Source of the DNA: Cupriavidus necator
GTDB lineage: Bacteria > Pseudomonadota > Gammaproteobacteria > Burkholderiales > Burkholderiaceae
Direction of reading: 5' to 3'
DNA: 64,000 nucleotides
Assembly (NCBI GenBank): GCA_022041995.1
Contig: CP074390.1
Coordinates: 806,001 to 870,000 of the forward strand
This document shows positions 1-8,433 of the stretch, piece after piece (the stretch's first letter is position 1; each line of letters starts with the position of its first letter). The position numbers and the translations under genes are program-made. Under the pieces are notes generated by a model. It did no database searches. It was not told the origin of the DNA and saw only the letters and a program-made list of their open reading frames with translations.

Positions 1-494
1 TGCCCGCGCAGGGCGAGGGCAACAGCGACGGCCTGCGCCTGCTTGCCAGCCTGCGGCGGCGGCATCCGTCGCTGGCCGTGATCGTGCTGACCATGATCAC
101 CAATCCGCTGGTACTGCGCTCCATCCTCGACACGCAGGTGCACGGCCTGCTGCTCAAGGACTCGCCGCTGTCAGAACTGGTGACCGTGGTTTGCCGTATC
201 CAGCGGGGCTTCCACTACATCGGCAAATCCGCGCTGGAAATACTGTCGCAGGCCGATCCGGGCAACCCGGTCGCACCTGGCCAGGCCAGCGCGGAGCGCC
301 TGTCCCGGCGTGAAATGGAAGTATTGCGGCTGTACCTGACCGGCCGGTCCGTGAGCGCGATCGCCATCCTGCTCTGCCGCAGCGTCAAGACCATCAGCCG
401 GCAGAAGAACTGCGCCATGCAGAAGCTCGGCGTCACCAACGATCGGGAACTGTTCGAATTTGCAGCGCTTAACGGCATGCTGCTGACTGCCTGA
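1..494 (+). CDS. LuxR/NarL-family response regulator, 5' end outside the window
   Basis: The frame is open from the window edge (codons in phase with position 3) to TGA at 492-494, so the N-terminus with the phospho-accepting Asp is missing. What remains is the second half of a receiver domain, including a hydrophobic beta-4 strand ending in LTM and the conserved Lys in GLLLKDS, then a LuxR-type helix-turn-helix with LSRREMEVLRLYL and the recognition-helix region SVKTISRQK. The C-terminus resembles the regulators at 6764-7420 and 7655-8296, so this is probably a third member of the same BvgA/RcsB-like regulator set, although it lies on the opposite strand. It would bind DNA as a phosphorylation-activated dimer; its target is unknown. 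Confidence 0.85.
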   Translation, partial: PAQGEGNSDGLRLLASLRRRHPSLAVIVLTMITNPLVLRSILDTQVHGLLLKDSPLSELVTVVCRIQRGFHYIGKSALEILSQADPGNPVAPGQASAERLSRREMEVLRLYLTGRSVSAIAILLCRSVKTISRQKNCAMQKLGVTNDRELFEFAALNGMLLTA

Positions 495-520
495 GCGCCA
501 GCGGCACGGGCGCAGCCGCG

Positions 521-982
521 TCAGGCGGCGTCGGCTGCCTGTGCCGCGTTGGCCTGCGCGTATGCGATGCCGGCCTCCAGCCGCGCCAGGCCGCGCGACA
601 GCTCGCGCATGGTCGACGGCGACACCTCCGCAAGCACATCCTCCAGAAAAGCTGAGCGCAGCGGCATGGCGTGCGCCACCACCTGCTGGCCGGTCCGTGA
701 CAGCGTGACATGCGTCACGCGGTTGTCGCGTTCCGAGGTGCTGCGCTCCACCCAGCCAAGTTCCTGCATGGCCTTGAGCTGGCGCGTCAGCGCGCCCGGG
801 TCCATGCCGACCAGGTCAGCCAGCGCCTTCTGGCCGATCGCGCCCTCCTGGTGATGCAGCGCATGCAAGATGCGCCAGCGGGGCAGCGGCAGCCCCAGGC
901 GCTGCTCGAATGCGGCCGCGTAAGCGCGGTAGGTGCGGCCGAACTGCTGCAGTACGGCCACGCTTTGTCGCTCCAGTTCCAT
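521..982 (-). CDS. MarR-family transcriptional regulator
   Basis: A 153-residue protein with the single winged-helix domain of MarR (about residues 35-105, with the wing containing ERDNRVTHVTLS) between N- and C-terminal dimerisation helices. ATG at 982 is preceded by a good ribosome-binding site (GAGGAAT, four bases before ATG). It lies 34 bp downstream of the DHA2 exporter gene on the same strand and is probably co-transcribed with it. In this arrangement MarR proteins usually repress the exporter operon and release DNA on binding a phenolic or lipophilic ligand. The role is inferred from family and context; the ligand cannot be read from sequence. Confidence 0.9.
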   Translation of the reverse strand: MELERQSVAVLQQFGRTYRAYAAAFEQRLGLPLPRWRILHALHHQEGAIGQKALADLVGMDPGALTRQLKAMQELGWVERSTSERDNRVTHVTLSRTGQQVVAHAMPLRSAFLEDVLAEVSPSTMRELSRGLARLEAGIAYAQANAAQAADAA

Positions 983-1016
983 CCGTATTCCTCAGGTTAG
1001 GTTGCAGGCCGGCGCT

Positions 1017-2624
1017 TCAGTCGGCGGCCATGGCGGGCGCCGGCGCCCGGCCCAGCTTGATCGACGGTACCCGGCGGGCGCACCACACGCCCAGCGCGGC
1101 GGCCACCGCAGCCACCACCAGGCCGAGGTGGATGGCACTGACCAGCGACACGCGCGCCTGCTCCAGCAGCAGGGCGCCATTGTGCCCGGCTTGCTCCAGC
1201 TGGCCGAGCAACGCGACTTGCGACGCCTTGTCGATCAGCACCTGCGGGTCCGCCATGCGCGCTGTCCACTGCCCGGCATTGACGGCGGACAGCGCATGCT
1301 CCACGCCACCGGTATAGCTGCGCGTGACCAGCGTGCCCACGATCGCGGTGCCCACCATACCGCCTACCATGCGCAGCGATTGCAGCATGGCCGTGGCAAT
1401 GCCAAGGTGTTCGCGCCCTGCCGTCTGCTGCGCAAACACCGTCAGGTTCGGCATGATGAAGCCGAGCCCGAACCCGCCGATCAGCATGATCGTCAGCAAG
1501 ACGCCATGCGGCATGCTGCGCGTGGCCTGCGACAGGCCCACGCAGGACACTGCCAGCATGCCGAAGCCGGCATAGAGCATGGTGTTCGGGCGGCGAATGC
1601 GCGTGACGATGCGGCCGTTGAGAATGCTGCCCGCGGTGATGCAGACCACCAGCGGTGTGATCAGGATGCCCGCCTCCTTCGGCGAATAGCCAAAGCCGCC
1701 CTGGAACAGCAGCGGCGCATAGAGCAGCAGCGAGAACATGGTGAAGCCCGTAAACACCGCCAGCAGGAACAGCGGCGCCAGCCCCGGGTTGCGGAACATC
1801 TCCACTGGCAGGATCGGGTTGGCGCAACGCTGCTCCCACTGCCATAGCGCCACCAGTGCCAGCGCCGCCAGCACCAACAAGCCGCTGGTATAGGCGTCGA
1901 ACCCGCGCGCCGGCAGCAGTTCAACGCTCAGCTGCACGCACCCCAGCCCGGCTGCGATCAGCAAGGCACCCAGCCAGTCCACGCGGATCGGCCCGCTGTG
2001 CGCCTGCTGGCGCAGGTGCGGCAGGTAGCGCCACGCAAACCACAGCCCCAGCACGCCCACCGGGAGGTTGACATAGAACACCGCGCGCCAGCCGTACCAC
2101 TCCGTCAGCAGCCCGCCCAGCGACGGCCCGACCGCATTGGCAATGCCGAATGCCGCGCTCAGCATCACCTGCCAGCGCAGCCGCACATGCGCATCCGGAA
2201 ACAGGTCGGCAATGCAGGCAAAGGCGGTGCCGACCAGCATGCCGCCGCCAATCCCCTGCAGCGCGCGCGCCAGTACCAGGAACGGCATGCTCGGCGCCAT
2301 GCCGCACAGCGCCGAGGCCACTGAGAAGACCACGATCGATGCCAGCACGAACGGCTTGCGCCCGTAATAGTCCCCGAGCCGCCCGAATACCGGCACGGTG
2401 ATCACCGACGTCAGCAGATAGGCCGTGGCTACCCAGGCGTAGTACTCGAAGCCTTGCAGCTCGGCCACCACAGTCGGCAGCGCCGTGCCGACCACGGTCT
2501 GGTCCAGCGCCACCAGCATCACCACAAAGGCCACGCCCAGCATGGCCAGCAGGGACTCGCGAAATGGCAGCACCTGGGCGTTGGCCTCGGACCTTTCTGG
2601 CTGTGGAGTCACTTTATTGCCCAA
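1017..2624 (-). CDS. DHA2-family (EmrB/QacA-type) MFS drug exporter
   Basis: About 535 residues with roughly 14 hydrophobic segments, the size and topology of 14-TM DHA2 drug:H+ antiporters. TM1 carries the LDQTVVGTALP motif typical of the family, the TM2-3 loop has GRLGDYYGRK (MFS motif A), and motif C-like glycine/proline residues occur in AFGIANAVGPSLGG. It probably expels hydrophobic compounds across the inner membrane; no outer-membrane or adaptor partner lies alongside. It forms an apparent operon with the MarR gene downstream. The longest frame starts at TTG (2624); GTG at 2612 is an alternative and neither has a convincing Shine-Dalgarno, so the start is uncertain. Confidence 0.9.
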   Translation of the reverse strand: MGNKVTPQPERSEANAQVLPFRESLLAMLGVAFVVMLVALDQTVVGTALPTVVAELQGFEYYAWVATAYLLTSVITVPVFGRLGDYYGRKPFVLASIVVFSVASALCGMAPSMPFLVLARALQGIGGGMLVGTAFACIADLFPDAHVRLRWQVMLSAAFGIANAVGPSLGGLLTEWYGWRAVFYVNLPVGVLGLWFAWRYLPHLRQQAHSGPIRVDWLGALLIAAGLGCVQLSVELLPARGFDAYTSGLLVLAALALVALWQWEQRCANPILPVEMFRNPGLAPLFLLAVFTGFTMFSLLLYAPLLFQGGFGYSPKEAGILITPLVVCITAGSILNGRIVTRIRRPNTMLYAGFGMLAVSCVGLSQATRSMPHGVLLTIMLIGGFGLGFIMPNLTVFAQQTAGREHLGIATAMLQSLRMVGGMVGTAIVGTLVTRSYTGGVEHALSAVNAGQWTARMADPQVLIDKASQVALLGQLEQAGHNGALLLEQARVSLVSAIHLGLVVAAVAAALGVWCARRVPSIKLGRAPAPAMAAD

Positions 2625-2660
2625 TCAATCATTGTATTGTCAAGCATTATAGACACAGAT
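2622..2660 (-). promoter_or_regulatory. Putative promoter and operator region of the exporter-marR operon
   Basis: An exact TATAAT lies on the minus strand (2651-2646), just upstream of the exporter start, in a short AT-rich patch unlike the flanking sequence. No good -35 box is seen at the usual spacing. A 9-bp palindrome CAATCATTG (2626-2634) lies immediately downstream and could be part of a MarR operator. Position and composition support a regulatory role; the exact sites are inferred. Confidence 0.35.
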
Positions 2661-3353
2661 TGGCCGGCCTCGTCATGGCGCGACCAAATTTAATGCCTCA
2701 TCTGCTGGGAAGTCCGCAGGTAGGTCAATCGGAGCTGGCTCCAGATCGCGGGCGGTCGTGTCGTTGTGCAGATCCGCGCATCGGGGGCTGCGCTACGCGC
2801 CCGTCCTAAGCACAGCGACGACCCCGTCCTAACAGCGTTAGGTTCGGCGTCATCCGCGACAACGTGTGCGAGCGCAGCGATGCACTCCGTGCCCGTGCCC
2901 GTGCCTCCGACCTGCGATGAAGCGTGCGCGCAGCGCAGCCGAAGGCGTCCCACCGATAACCTGGTTAGTAGGCTGCCAACAACCTAAAGTCGGGTTCGTC
3001 CAATAATCGCAATTTATGGCCAGCCGCCCAGGCGACGCGTTTCTTGCCTACTTCTTGTCGCTCGGACAAGAAGTAGGTCGCCGGCTACGCCGGCGAAACA
3101 GCCCACGTCCGTCAAGCACGACAACCACCCGCAGTGCCAAAGCAAAAAATCACCGCCGCTAATCGGCGAAGATGGTATGAACAAGCCCCGTCCCGAGCCG
3201 TAGCGAGAAAGCTGAGGCCTCATGCATCTGTGGCCCCCAGGACCGAATGGCATCGATGTGCCAGAGTGGTAGGTGTCGCCGCCCCTAGAGGAACGGAGGG
3301 ACCAGGGAGACGCTCCACGGAAGCAGTATCGCGCCCGGCGCGTGACCGCTCCA
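2661..3353. other. Gene-free spacer between the exporter and the hybrid-kinase operon
   Basis: About 700 bp in which I find no convincing gene on either strand; short open frames here look random. It holds a strong hairpin repeat (3047-3077) followed by a sequence also found near 20.87 kb. The rest is moderately repetitive, low-complexity GC sequence, probably the residue of old insertions or deletions. Confidence 0.5.
3047..3077. repeat. Perfect 13-bp inverted repeat (hairpin)
   Basis: CCTACTTCTTGTC at 3047-3059 and its exact reverse complement at 3065-3077 enclose a five-base loop. There is no T-run on either side, so it is not a standard terminator. The bases that follow (about 3083-3104) share GCCGGCGAAACAGCCCACG with the minus strand near 20863-20885, which suggests an interspersed element rather than a chance palindrome. 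Confidence 0.7.
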
Positions 3354-3596
3354 TCAGGCATGCCTCAAATCCGTCGTATTGTTGGCACCCTGCGTGCCGC
3401 CCTGCGACTCCAGCCCATCTGCCAGCTGCTCCAGTTCGGCATGGAAGGCCTGCCAGTCCGCACCAATGGCTACCAGCCCCGAGCACCGGACCGCCTGCTC
3501 CAGCCAGCGGCACGCCTGGCTCTGCAGCGCATGGCCCATCACCGACAGCGCTCCGGCCAATCCGTGCAGACGTTGGGCAAACGCTTCGGCGTCCCC
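3354..3596 (-). pseudogene. Out-of-frame HPt domain of the hybrid kinase
   Basis: This stretch reads, in the -1 frame relative to the kinase, as a normal histidine phosphotransfer domain: a helix starting DAEAFAQRLHGLAGALS, the phospho-accepting His in LHGLAG, and two further amphipathic helices before TGA at 3354. The junction is a run of four C on the plus strand (3593-3596); one extra base there would join both frames without any stop. As sequenced the kinase instead ends after about 18 unrelated residues at 3539 and cannot complete a four-step phosphorelay by itself. Confidence 0.75.
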
Positions 3597-6500
3597 GCCA
3601 GCAGCGCCTCGACCAGCGCGCGCTGGTCGCGCCGCAGCGCGTCGGCATGCAGCGACGTGTCGCCGCCTGCATGCTGGCCCGGCGCTGCCCGCGCTGCCAT
3701 TTGGGCGCCGGACAGGTCTTCCAGCAGCTTGCGCAGCGTCACCAGCCCCACCGGCTTGGTCAGGCATCGGTCGATGCCGGCCTGCTGGCATCGCTCGGCC
3801 ACATCGGGCGCCACGCTGGCGGTGACGGCAACGATCGGCGTGGCCAGGCCGGCATCGCGCAGGCGCCGCGCCAGCGTGAAGCCGTCCATGCCAGGCATCT
3901 GCAGATCGGTCAGGACCAGGTCGTAGTGCCGGCCCGATGCCATCAACAGGGCCTCGGGCCCGTCACTGGCCAGATCGACCTTCTGCCCCAGGTTTTCCAG
4001 CTGCTCCCGCATCACCACCTGGTTGATCGGATGGTCTTCCACCAGCAACAGCGCCAGCTGCGCCGCAGGCGCATACTCGCGCGCCGACAGTGGCGCTTGC
4101 GTTTGCGTCACCTCCACGCCGGCCGCTGCCGCGATCGCCGCCAGCAAGCCGCGCCATGCATAGGGCGATGCCACCACCGGCGTCTGCGTCAGGTCCGGCA
4201 CTGCCGGCGCCATGGCCGACACCACCACATCGGCGTCGTTGCAGCGCGACATGGCCGGCTCATCGCACACCAGGACATCGACCGGCGTGGCCGGCGGCGC
4301 GTCGGGGTCATACTTGACCGCCCGTGCGCCATAGAACTGCAGCAACTGCTCCACGCCCTGGTAGAGCTCGCGCAAGGTGACATTCAAGCCGACCGTCAGT
4401 CCACGCAGCGCGGTCCGCGGCCAGGCGTCGGTTGACGCCGCGGCACCGGCGCTGGCCAGCGGCAGGCTGACGGTAAAGCAGCTGCCCAGGCCGGGCTCGC
4501 TGACCACCCGTATCTCGCCAGACATCAGTTCGACCAGCCGGCGGCAGATCGACAACCCGAGGCCTGTGCCGCCGTAGTGGCGCGTATCCGGCTGCTCGGC
4601 CTGGACGAAGGGCTCGAACAGCCGGATCTGGTCTCGCCCGGCGATGCCGATGCCGGTGTCGATGACGCGGATTTCCACGCCGCCGCCCGGCTTGCGCATG
4701 GCCGCCACGATCACCTTGCCTTGCTCGGTGAACTTCACCGCATTGCTGACCAGGTTGGTCAGTATCTGCTCGAGCTTGACCACGTCAGCCATCACCGGCT
4801 CAACCAGCGAAGGATCATTGATGCAGAGCAGCCACAACTGCTTGCGCGCCGCTTCTGCCGCAAAGCGCCGGGTCACGTCCTCGACGACTTCCGCGACGCG
4901 GCACGGCCGCAGCTGCAATGACATCTGCCCGGCCTCGATCTTGCTGAAGTCCAGTACGTCATTGATGATGTAGATCAGCGACTGCGACGCGTGCTGCATC
5001 ACTGCCAGCTGGTCGCGCTGGCGTAAATCGAGCCGGGTCATGCCAAGCAGCTCGATGCTGCCCAGCATGCCATTGAGCGGCGTGCGGATTTCATGGCTCA
5101 TGGTGGCCAGGAACGAAGACTTGGCGTGGTTGGCGGCATCCGCCGCGCGGATCGCCTCGCGCAAGCGCGCTTCGCTGCGCCGCCCCTCGGTGACGTCGTT
5201 GAGGGCGTACAGGACGGCGGCACGGCCTTCGTAGGTAATCTCTACCAGCCGCACCTCCAGCGACCGCATCTCGCCGTTGCGGCCGGCCATGTCCACATCG
5301 AAACGGGGCAGTACCTGTGGCGGGCCTTCGGCATTGACGTGGCCGCTGGTCAAGCGCGCGCCGCAGGCATCCTGCAGCTGCGTCAGGCCGGCGGCGCTGG
5401 CCTGATCGATGATCGACTTGGCGGCGGCATTGGCCAGCAGCACCTGCCGCGTGCTGCGCTCGACGACCATCAGGCCCACGCCGGCCACTTCAATCACGAA
5501 GCGCCCGAGGGCATCGCTTTCCTGCAGGCGCAAGGACTGGCGCTGCGCCGGGCGCATGATGCGGCGGTCGATCAGCCAGATCCACGCCAGGATCAGCATC
5601 GACAGCGAGCCGGTCAGGCCCAGCATCCACAAGGCGTTCCGCCGGAACTGCTGCCATAAGTGGCCCAGTCCGACCACGCCGACCGTGCGCCAGCCCCACG
5701 CGTCCAGCTGGTATTCCAGCACGACGACATGGTCCAGCAGCCCTTGCCGTACCAGCGCCGAACGCACCCTGCCCGGGCGCGCACCCTGCGCTGCCAGCGA
5801 TGCCGCGACCGGCTGGCCGAGGGCGGCGGCCGGCATGCCGTCCGCGCTCAGCACCATGCCGGCATCGGTCACCAGCATGAAATCGCCATCGATGGTCTGC
5901 CCGTCCGGCAGCATCGGGGACAGCGGGAACTCCATGGCCAGGATCGCGGCCGGCTCGCCACCGGCTTGCACCAGGGTGGCGAAGGTCACGGTGCGCATGC
6001 CGCTGACCCAGTCCTGCGCCGGTGGCAGCACCACCGCCTGGCCCGGGTGGGCGCGCAGTCGTGCAACCAGCGCGTCATTGCGCAGGCGCGTGAGCGTGTC
6101 ACGCAGGAAGGTCTGGCGCACGTCGTCGCGCTGCATGCGCGCGCGTGCCGGGTCCAGCCGGCGCGGGATGACATAGAGCTGATCGGCCCGCAGGTCGACC
6201 AGGTAGGCGTTCTGCACCTCGCGGTATTGCAGGTTGTTGACGCGGAAAGTGAACGTCATCATGTCGGCCAGGCTTTTCAGCCTGGCGCCGGGCGCCTTGG
6301 CGTGGGCAGGCGGGACCAGCAACGGGATGTACTGGCGGTCGCCCCGGCGTTGCAGGCGGTCGGTCCATTGCTCATCGCTGACCGCAGCCAGCTCATCGGC
6401 CAGGCCGATATCGGCAAGCCGCGTCAGCGACCCCTGCGCGCGCACGGCCAGTGCCTCGGCCCAATGCAGCTTTGCCTGCAATTGCTCGGACTGCGACTGC

Positions 6501-6673
6501 AGCACCATCTCCTGCCGCTCGACCGCCTCGTGCAGGCGATAGCGCAGCAGCATCCCCCAGGACAGTACGGTCAGCCCCAGCACACAGGCCGAGAACAGGC
6601 AGACCAGATAACGTATCTGGCGAATGCTCAACGGCAACGCAGAGCTGCTGTCGATCGACATCAGCCGTTTCAT
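3539..6673 (-). CDS. Hybrid sensor histidine kinase (BvgS/RcsC-like), frameshifted before its HPt domain
   Basis: The frame as sequenced gives 1044 residues from ATG 6673, which has GAGG seven bases upstream and is better than further-upstream starts. Order: TM1 (about 19-40), a roughly 300-residue periplasmic sensor, TM2, a PAS-like segment, HisKA with phospho-His in SHEIRTPLNG (about 526), HATPase_c (LVSNAVKF, DTGIGIAG, GGTGLGLSIC), a degenerate receiver-like segment, and a true receiver with LTDLQMPGMDG. Near 3593-3596 one base appears missing; in the other frame the protein continues with a clear HPt motif (LHGLAGALSVMG) to TGA at 3354. Restored, it is 1106 residues, almost the length of the kinase at 8434-11762. 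It probably passes phosphate His-Asp-His to the LuxR-type regulators alongside. The signal is unknown. Confidence 0.88.
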   Translation of the reverse strand: MKRLMSIDSSSALPLSIRQIRYLVCLFSACVLGLTVLSWGMLLRYRLHEAVERQEMVLQSQSEQLQAKLHWAEALAVRAQGSLTRLADIGLADELAAVSDEQWTDRLQRRGDRQYIPLLVPPAHAKAPGARLKSLADMMTFTFRVNNLQYREVQNAYLVDLRADQLYVIPRRLDPARARMQRDDVRQTFLRDTLTRLRNDALVARLRAHPGQAVVLPPAQDWVSGMRTVTFATLVQAGGEPAAILAMEFPLSPMLPDGQTIDGDFMLVTDAGMVLSADGMPAAALGQPVAASLAAQGARPGRVRSALVRQGLLDHVVVLEYQLDAWGWRTVGVVGLGHLWQQFRRNALWMLGLTGSLSMLILAWIWLIDRRIMRPAQRQSLRLQESDALGRFVIEVAGVGLMVVERSTRQVLLANAAAKSIIDQASAAGLTQLQDACGARLTSGHVNAEGPPQVLPRFDVDMAGRNGEMRSLEVRLVEITYEGRAAVLYALNDVTEGRRSEARLREAIRAADAANHAKSSFLATMSHEIRTPLNGMLGSIELLGMTRLDLRQRDQLAVMQHASQSLIYIINDVLDFSKIEAGQMSLQLRPCRVAEVVEDVTRRFAAEAARKQLWLLCINDPSLVEPVMADVVKLEQILTNLVSNAVKFTEQGKVIVAAMRKPGGGVEIRVIDTGIGIAGRDQIRLFEPFVQAEQPDTRHYGGTGLGLSICRRLVELMSGEIRVVSEPGLGSCFTVSLPLASAGAAASTDAWPRTALRGLTVGLNVTLRELYQGVEQLLQFYGARAVKYDPDAPPATPVDVLVCDEPAMSRCNDADVVVSAMAPAVPDLTQTPVVASPYAWRGLLAAIAAAAGVEVTQTQAPLSAREYAPAAQLALLLVEDHPINQVVMREQLENLGQKVDLASDGPEALLMASGRHYDLVLTDLQMPGMDGFTLARRLRDAGLATPIVAVTASVAPDVAERCQQAGIDRCLTKPVGLVTLRKLLEDLSGAQMAARAAPGQHAGGDTSLHADALRRDQRALVEALLAGTPKRLPNVCTDWPERCR

Positions 6674-6763
6674 TGCATACCTCGTCTCAGTATCGCGACT
6701 GCCCGGAGCATCCGGCCAGTGCATGGGTCGTAGTGCGCGTGGCGGCAAGCCGCGTGCCGCGCC

Positions 6764-7420
6764 TCACAACATGCCGCGCTGGATGGCAAAGGCGGCAAGC
6801 TCCACGTCGTTCTCGGCGCCGATCTTGCGCATGACGCTCTGCTTTTGCGTGCTGATCGTCTTGACGGTCCGGCCGGTGCGTACGGCGATCCCGGTAACGG
6901 ACATGCCCGACAGGTAGAGCCGCAGCACTTCGCTTTCACGCCTGGTCAGCAACTCCGCCCAATCGCCGCCGTCCGACGGACCGCTGCAGGGCCTGCCCCA
7001 GATCAGCGTGCAAGCGATTTCCGAAACGGAAGCCAGCCCCAGATATGCCATCCAGACCGCCTTCATGACTTCGTCGAGGCTGTCCCTGGCGGTCACGACA
7101 TTGCGGCAGCCGTCCCTGAGCAGCTGCAGCACGCCGGCACGGTCGGCGACGTTGGCGATCGCAACCACGCGCTGCCCGCCCAGCTCGGCGAGCCGCGTGC
7201 CAAGGCGTGCGTAGCCGCAAGGCTCGGGCTCATTGGTGTCCCCAAGCGGGTAACGCAGTGCCACGACATCACACGAGCCATGCTGCAGCGCTTGCACCAG
7301 GCTCGGTTCGTCGCCCACCAGGCCAGCCAGTTCGATGCAGGCGCTGGCCGCGAGCCGCCGGCCCAGAAGGCGCCGCATGACAGGTTGCGAGTCCGCGACG
7401 AGCACCCGGATATTTTCCAT
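6764..7420 (-). CDS. LuxR-type response regulator with a degenerate receiver domain
   Basis: A 218-residue protein from ATG 7420, preceded by AAGGTGG. The C-terminal helix-turn-helix is intact (LLTRRESEVLRLYLSG, VKTISTQKQSVMRKIG). The N-terminal receiver keeps the acidic pocket (VADSQPV), but the position of the phospho-accepting Asp reads VALRYPLG where the neighbour at 7655-8296 has IVTDYSMPG. The conserved Lys is also replaced (VVTARDS against ILNKTDP). It therefore probably cannot be phosphorylated normally and may act constitutively, bind a ligand or heterodimerise. It lies between the two hybrid kinases, 90 bp upstream of one of them. Its role is inferred from context. Confidence 0.85.
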   Translation of the reverse strand: MENIRVLVADSQPVMRRLLGRRLAASACIELAGLVGDEPSLVQALQHGSCDVVALRYPLGDTNEPEPCGYARLGTRLAELGGQRVVAIANVADRAGVLQLLRDGCRNVVTARDSLDEVMKAVWMAYLGLASVSEIACTLIWGRPCSGPSDGGDWAELLTRRESEVLRLYLSGMSVTGIAVRTGRTVKTISTQKQSVMRKIGAENDVELAAFAIQRGML

Positions 7421-7654
7421 GGCCACCTTACGCTCCAGCGTTGTCATTCCTGCATTCAGGATGAACCATGCGCCTGGCTTTCGAAATCAGCCAAGCCTGA
7501 AATGAGCAGGGAAACTTCCGAGCAGATGGATAGCGCAGGTGCCGCCGCACGGCAGGAGAGGGCCGGCGTCAGCGCCGCCTGGCGTGCTATTCAGCGGAGG
7601 GAGGGAAAATGCGACGCGGCCCGACCGGCCCGCAAGGCAGGGATGACGCCAGGA

Positions 7655-8296
7655 TCAGGTGCCGCCCAGCAGGCCGTTTGTCCTGGCGTACTCATAGAGC
7701 TCGTAGTCGTTGGTCAGGCCCAGCTTCTTCATGGCAATGCTCTTCTGCGCGCTGATGGTCTTGCTGCTGCGGTTGGCCTGGCGCGCAATCTCGATGACCG
7801 GGACACCGGCTGCACACTGCCGTATCACTTCCAGTTCGCGGCGCGTCAGGACCGGCCGGTGCGACGGCTCATCCAGGCCGCCCGAAGCCAGGATCGCGCG
7901 CACCGATGCCGGCTGGTAGCTCAGCCCGCTGAACGCGGCACGCACCGCCGGCACCAGTTCCTGGACCGGATCGGTCTTGTTCAGGATCACGGAAATGCCG
8001 GCCTTCTGGATATTGCGAATCAGCGCCGGATTATCCAGCATGGTCATTACGACGATCCGGGTGGTGGGATAACGGCGGCGCAACATCTGCAGCATCGGCA
8101 GGCCGTCGCCAAACTGGCCGCCCGGCATGGAGTAGTCGGTCACGATAACGTCGCAATCCGTGCTTTCAAGCAATTCCACCAATTGGGTGGAATTTGCGGC
8201 ACTTCCGACGATTTGCGTGCCCACTTCGTTCGCCAGCACCCGGCTCATCCCGTCAAGCACGACGGGGTGGTCATCTGCGATGATTACCTTGATCAT
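7655..8296 (-). CDS. LuxR-type (BvgA/RcsB-like) response regulator
   Basis: A 213-residue regulator with a complete receiver: acidic pair in IIADDHPVV, phospho-accepting Asp at about residue 55 in IVTDYSMPGG, Thr in VVMTMLD and Lys in ILNKTDP. A LuxR-type helix-turn-helix follows (LTRRELEVIRQCAAG, SSKTISAQKSIAMKKLG). ATG 8296 has a strong AGGGGGAT site upstream. It lies 137 bp downstream of the hybrid kinase at 8434-11762 on the same strand, so it is the most likely cognate regulator. By analogy with BvgAS, EvgAS and RocSAR, the neighbouring fimbrial operon is a candidate target; that is inference. Confidence 0.9.
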   Translation of the reverse strand: MIKVIIADDHPVVLDGMSRVLANEVGTQIVGSAANSTQLVELLESTDCDVIVTDYSMPGGQFGDGLPMLQMLRRRYPTTRIVVMTMLDNPALIRNIQKAGISVILNKTDPVQELVPAVRAAFSGLSYQPASVRAILASGGLDEPSHRPVLTRRELEVIRQCAAGVPVIEIARQANRSSKTISAQKSIAMKKLGLTNDYELYEYARTNGLLGGT

Positions 8297-8433
8297 TTAC
8301 GATCCCCCTTGTTTTTATCGGTTCTGCCGGCCGCCTACCTGTGCGCCGCCGAACCGTGCCGGCATTCAATGCCGGTCATCTTCGCTGATCTGAATATTAG
8401 GAGTCTTCCGAAAAACCCGAATTAAGGTATTCC

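Noticed and set aside
2690..3361. Small genes in the 2.7-3.35 kb gap
   Set aside because: Several short open frames exist, but they lack ribosome-binding sites and have atypical Arg/Ser/Cys-rich composition, and part of the sequence is repetitive.
3590..3600. Programmed -1 ribosomal frameshifting as an explanation for the kinase frameshifts
   Set aside because: A -1 slip would restore the frame at these sites, but none has a convincing X-XXY-YYZ heptamer with a downstream structure, and the same change is needed in unrelated genes; missing bases are simpler.
3134..4435. 433-codon plus-strand frame
   Set aside because: Antisense to the receiver and HPt region of hybrid kinase 1; no recognisable domain.
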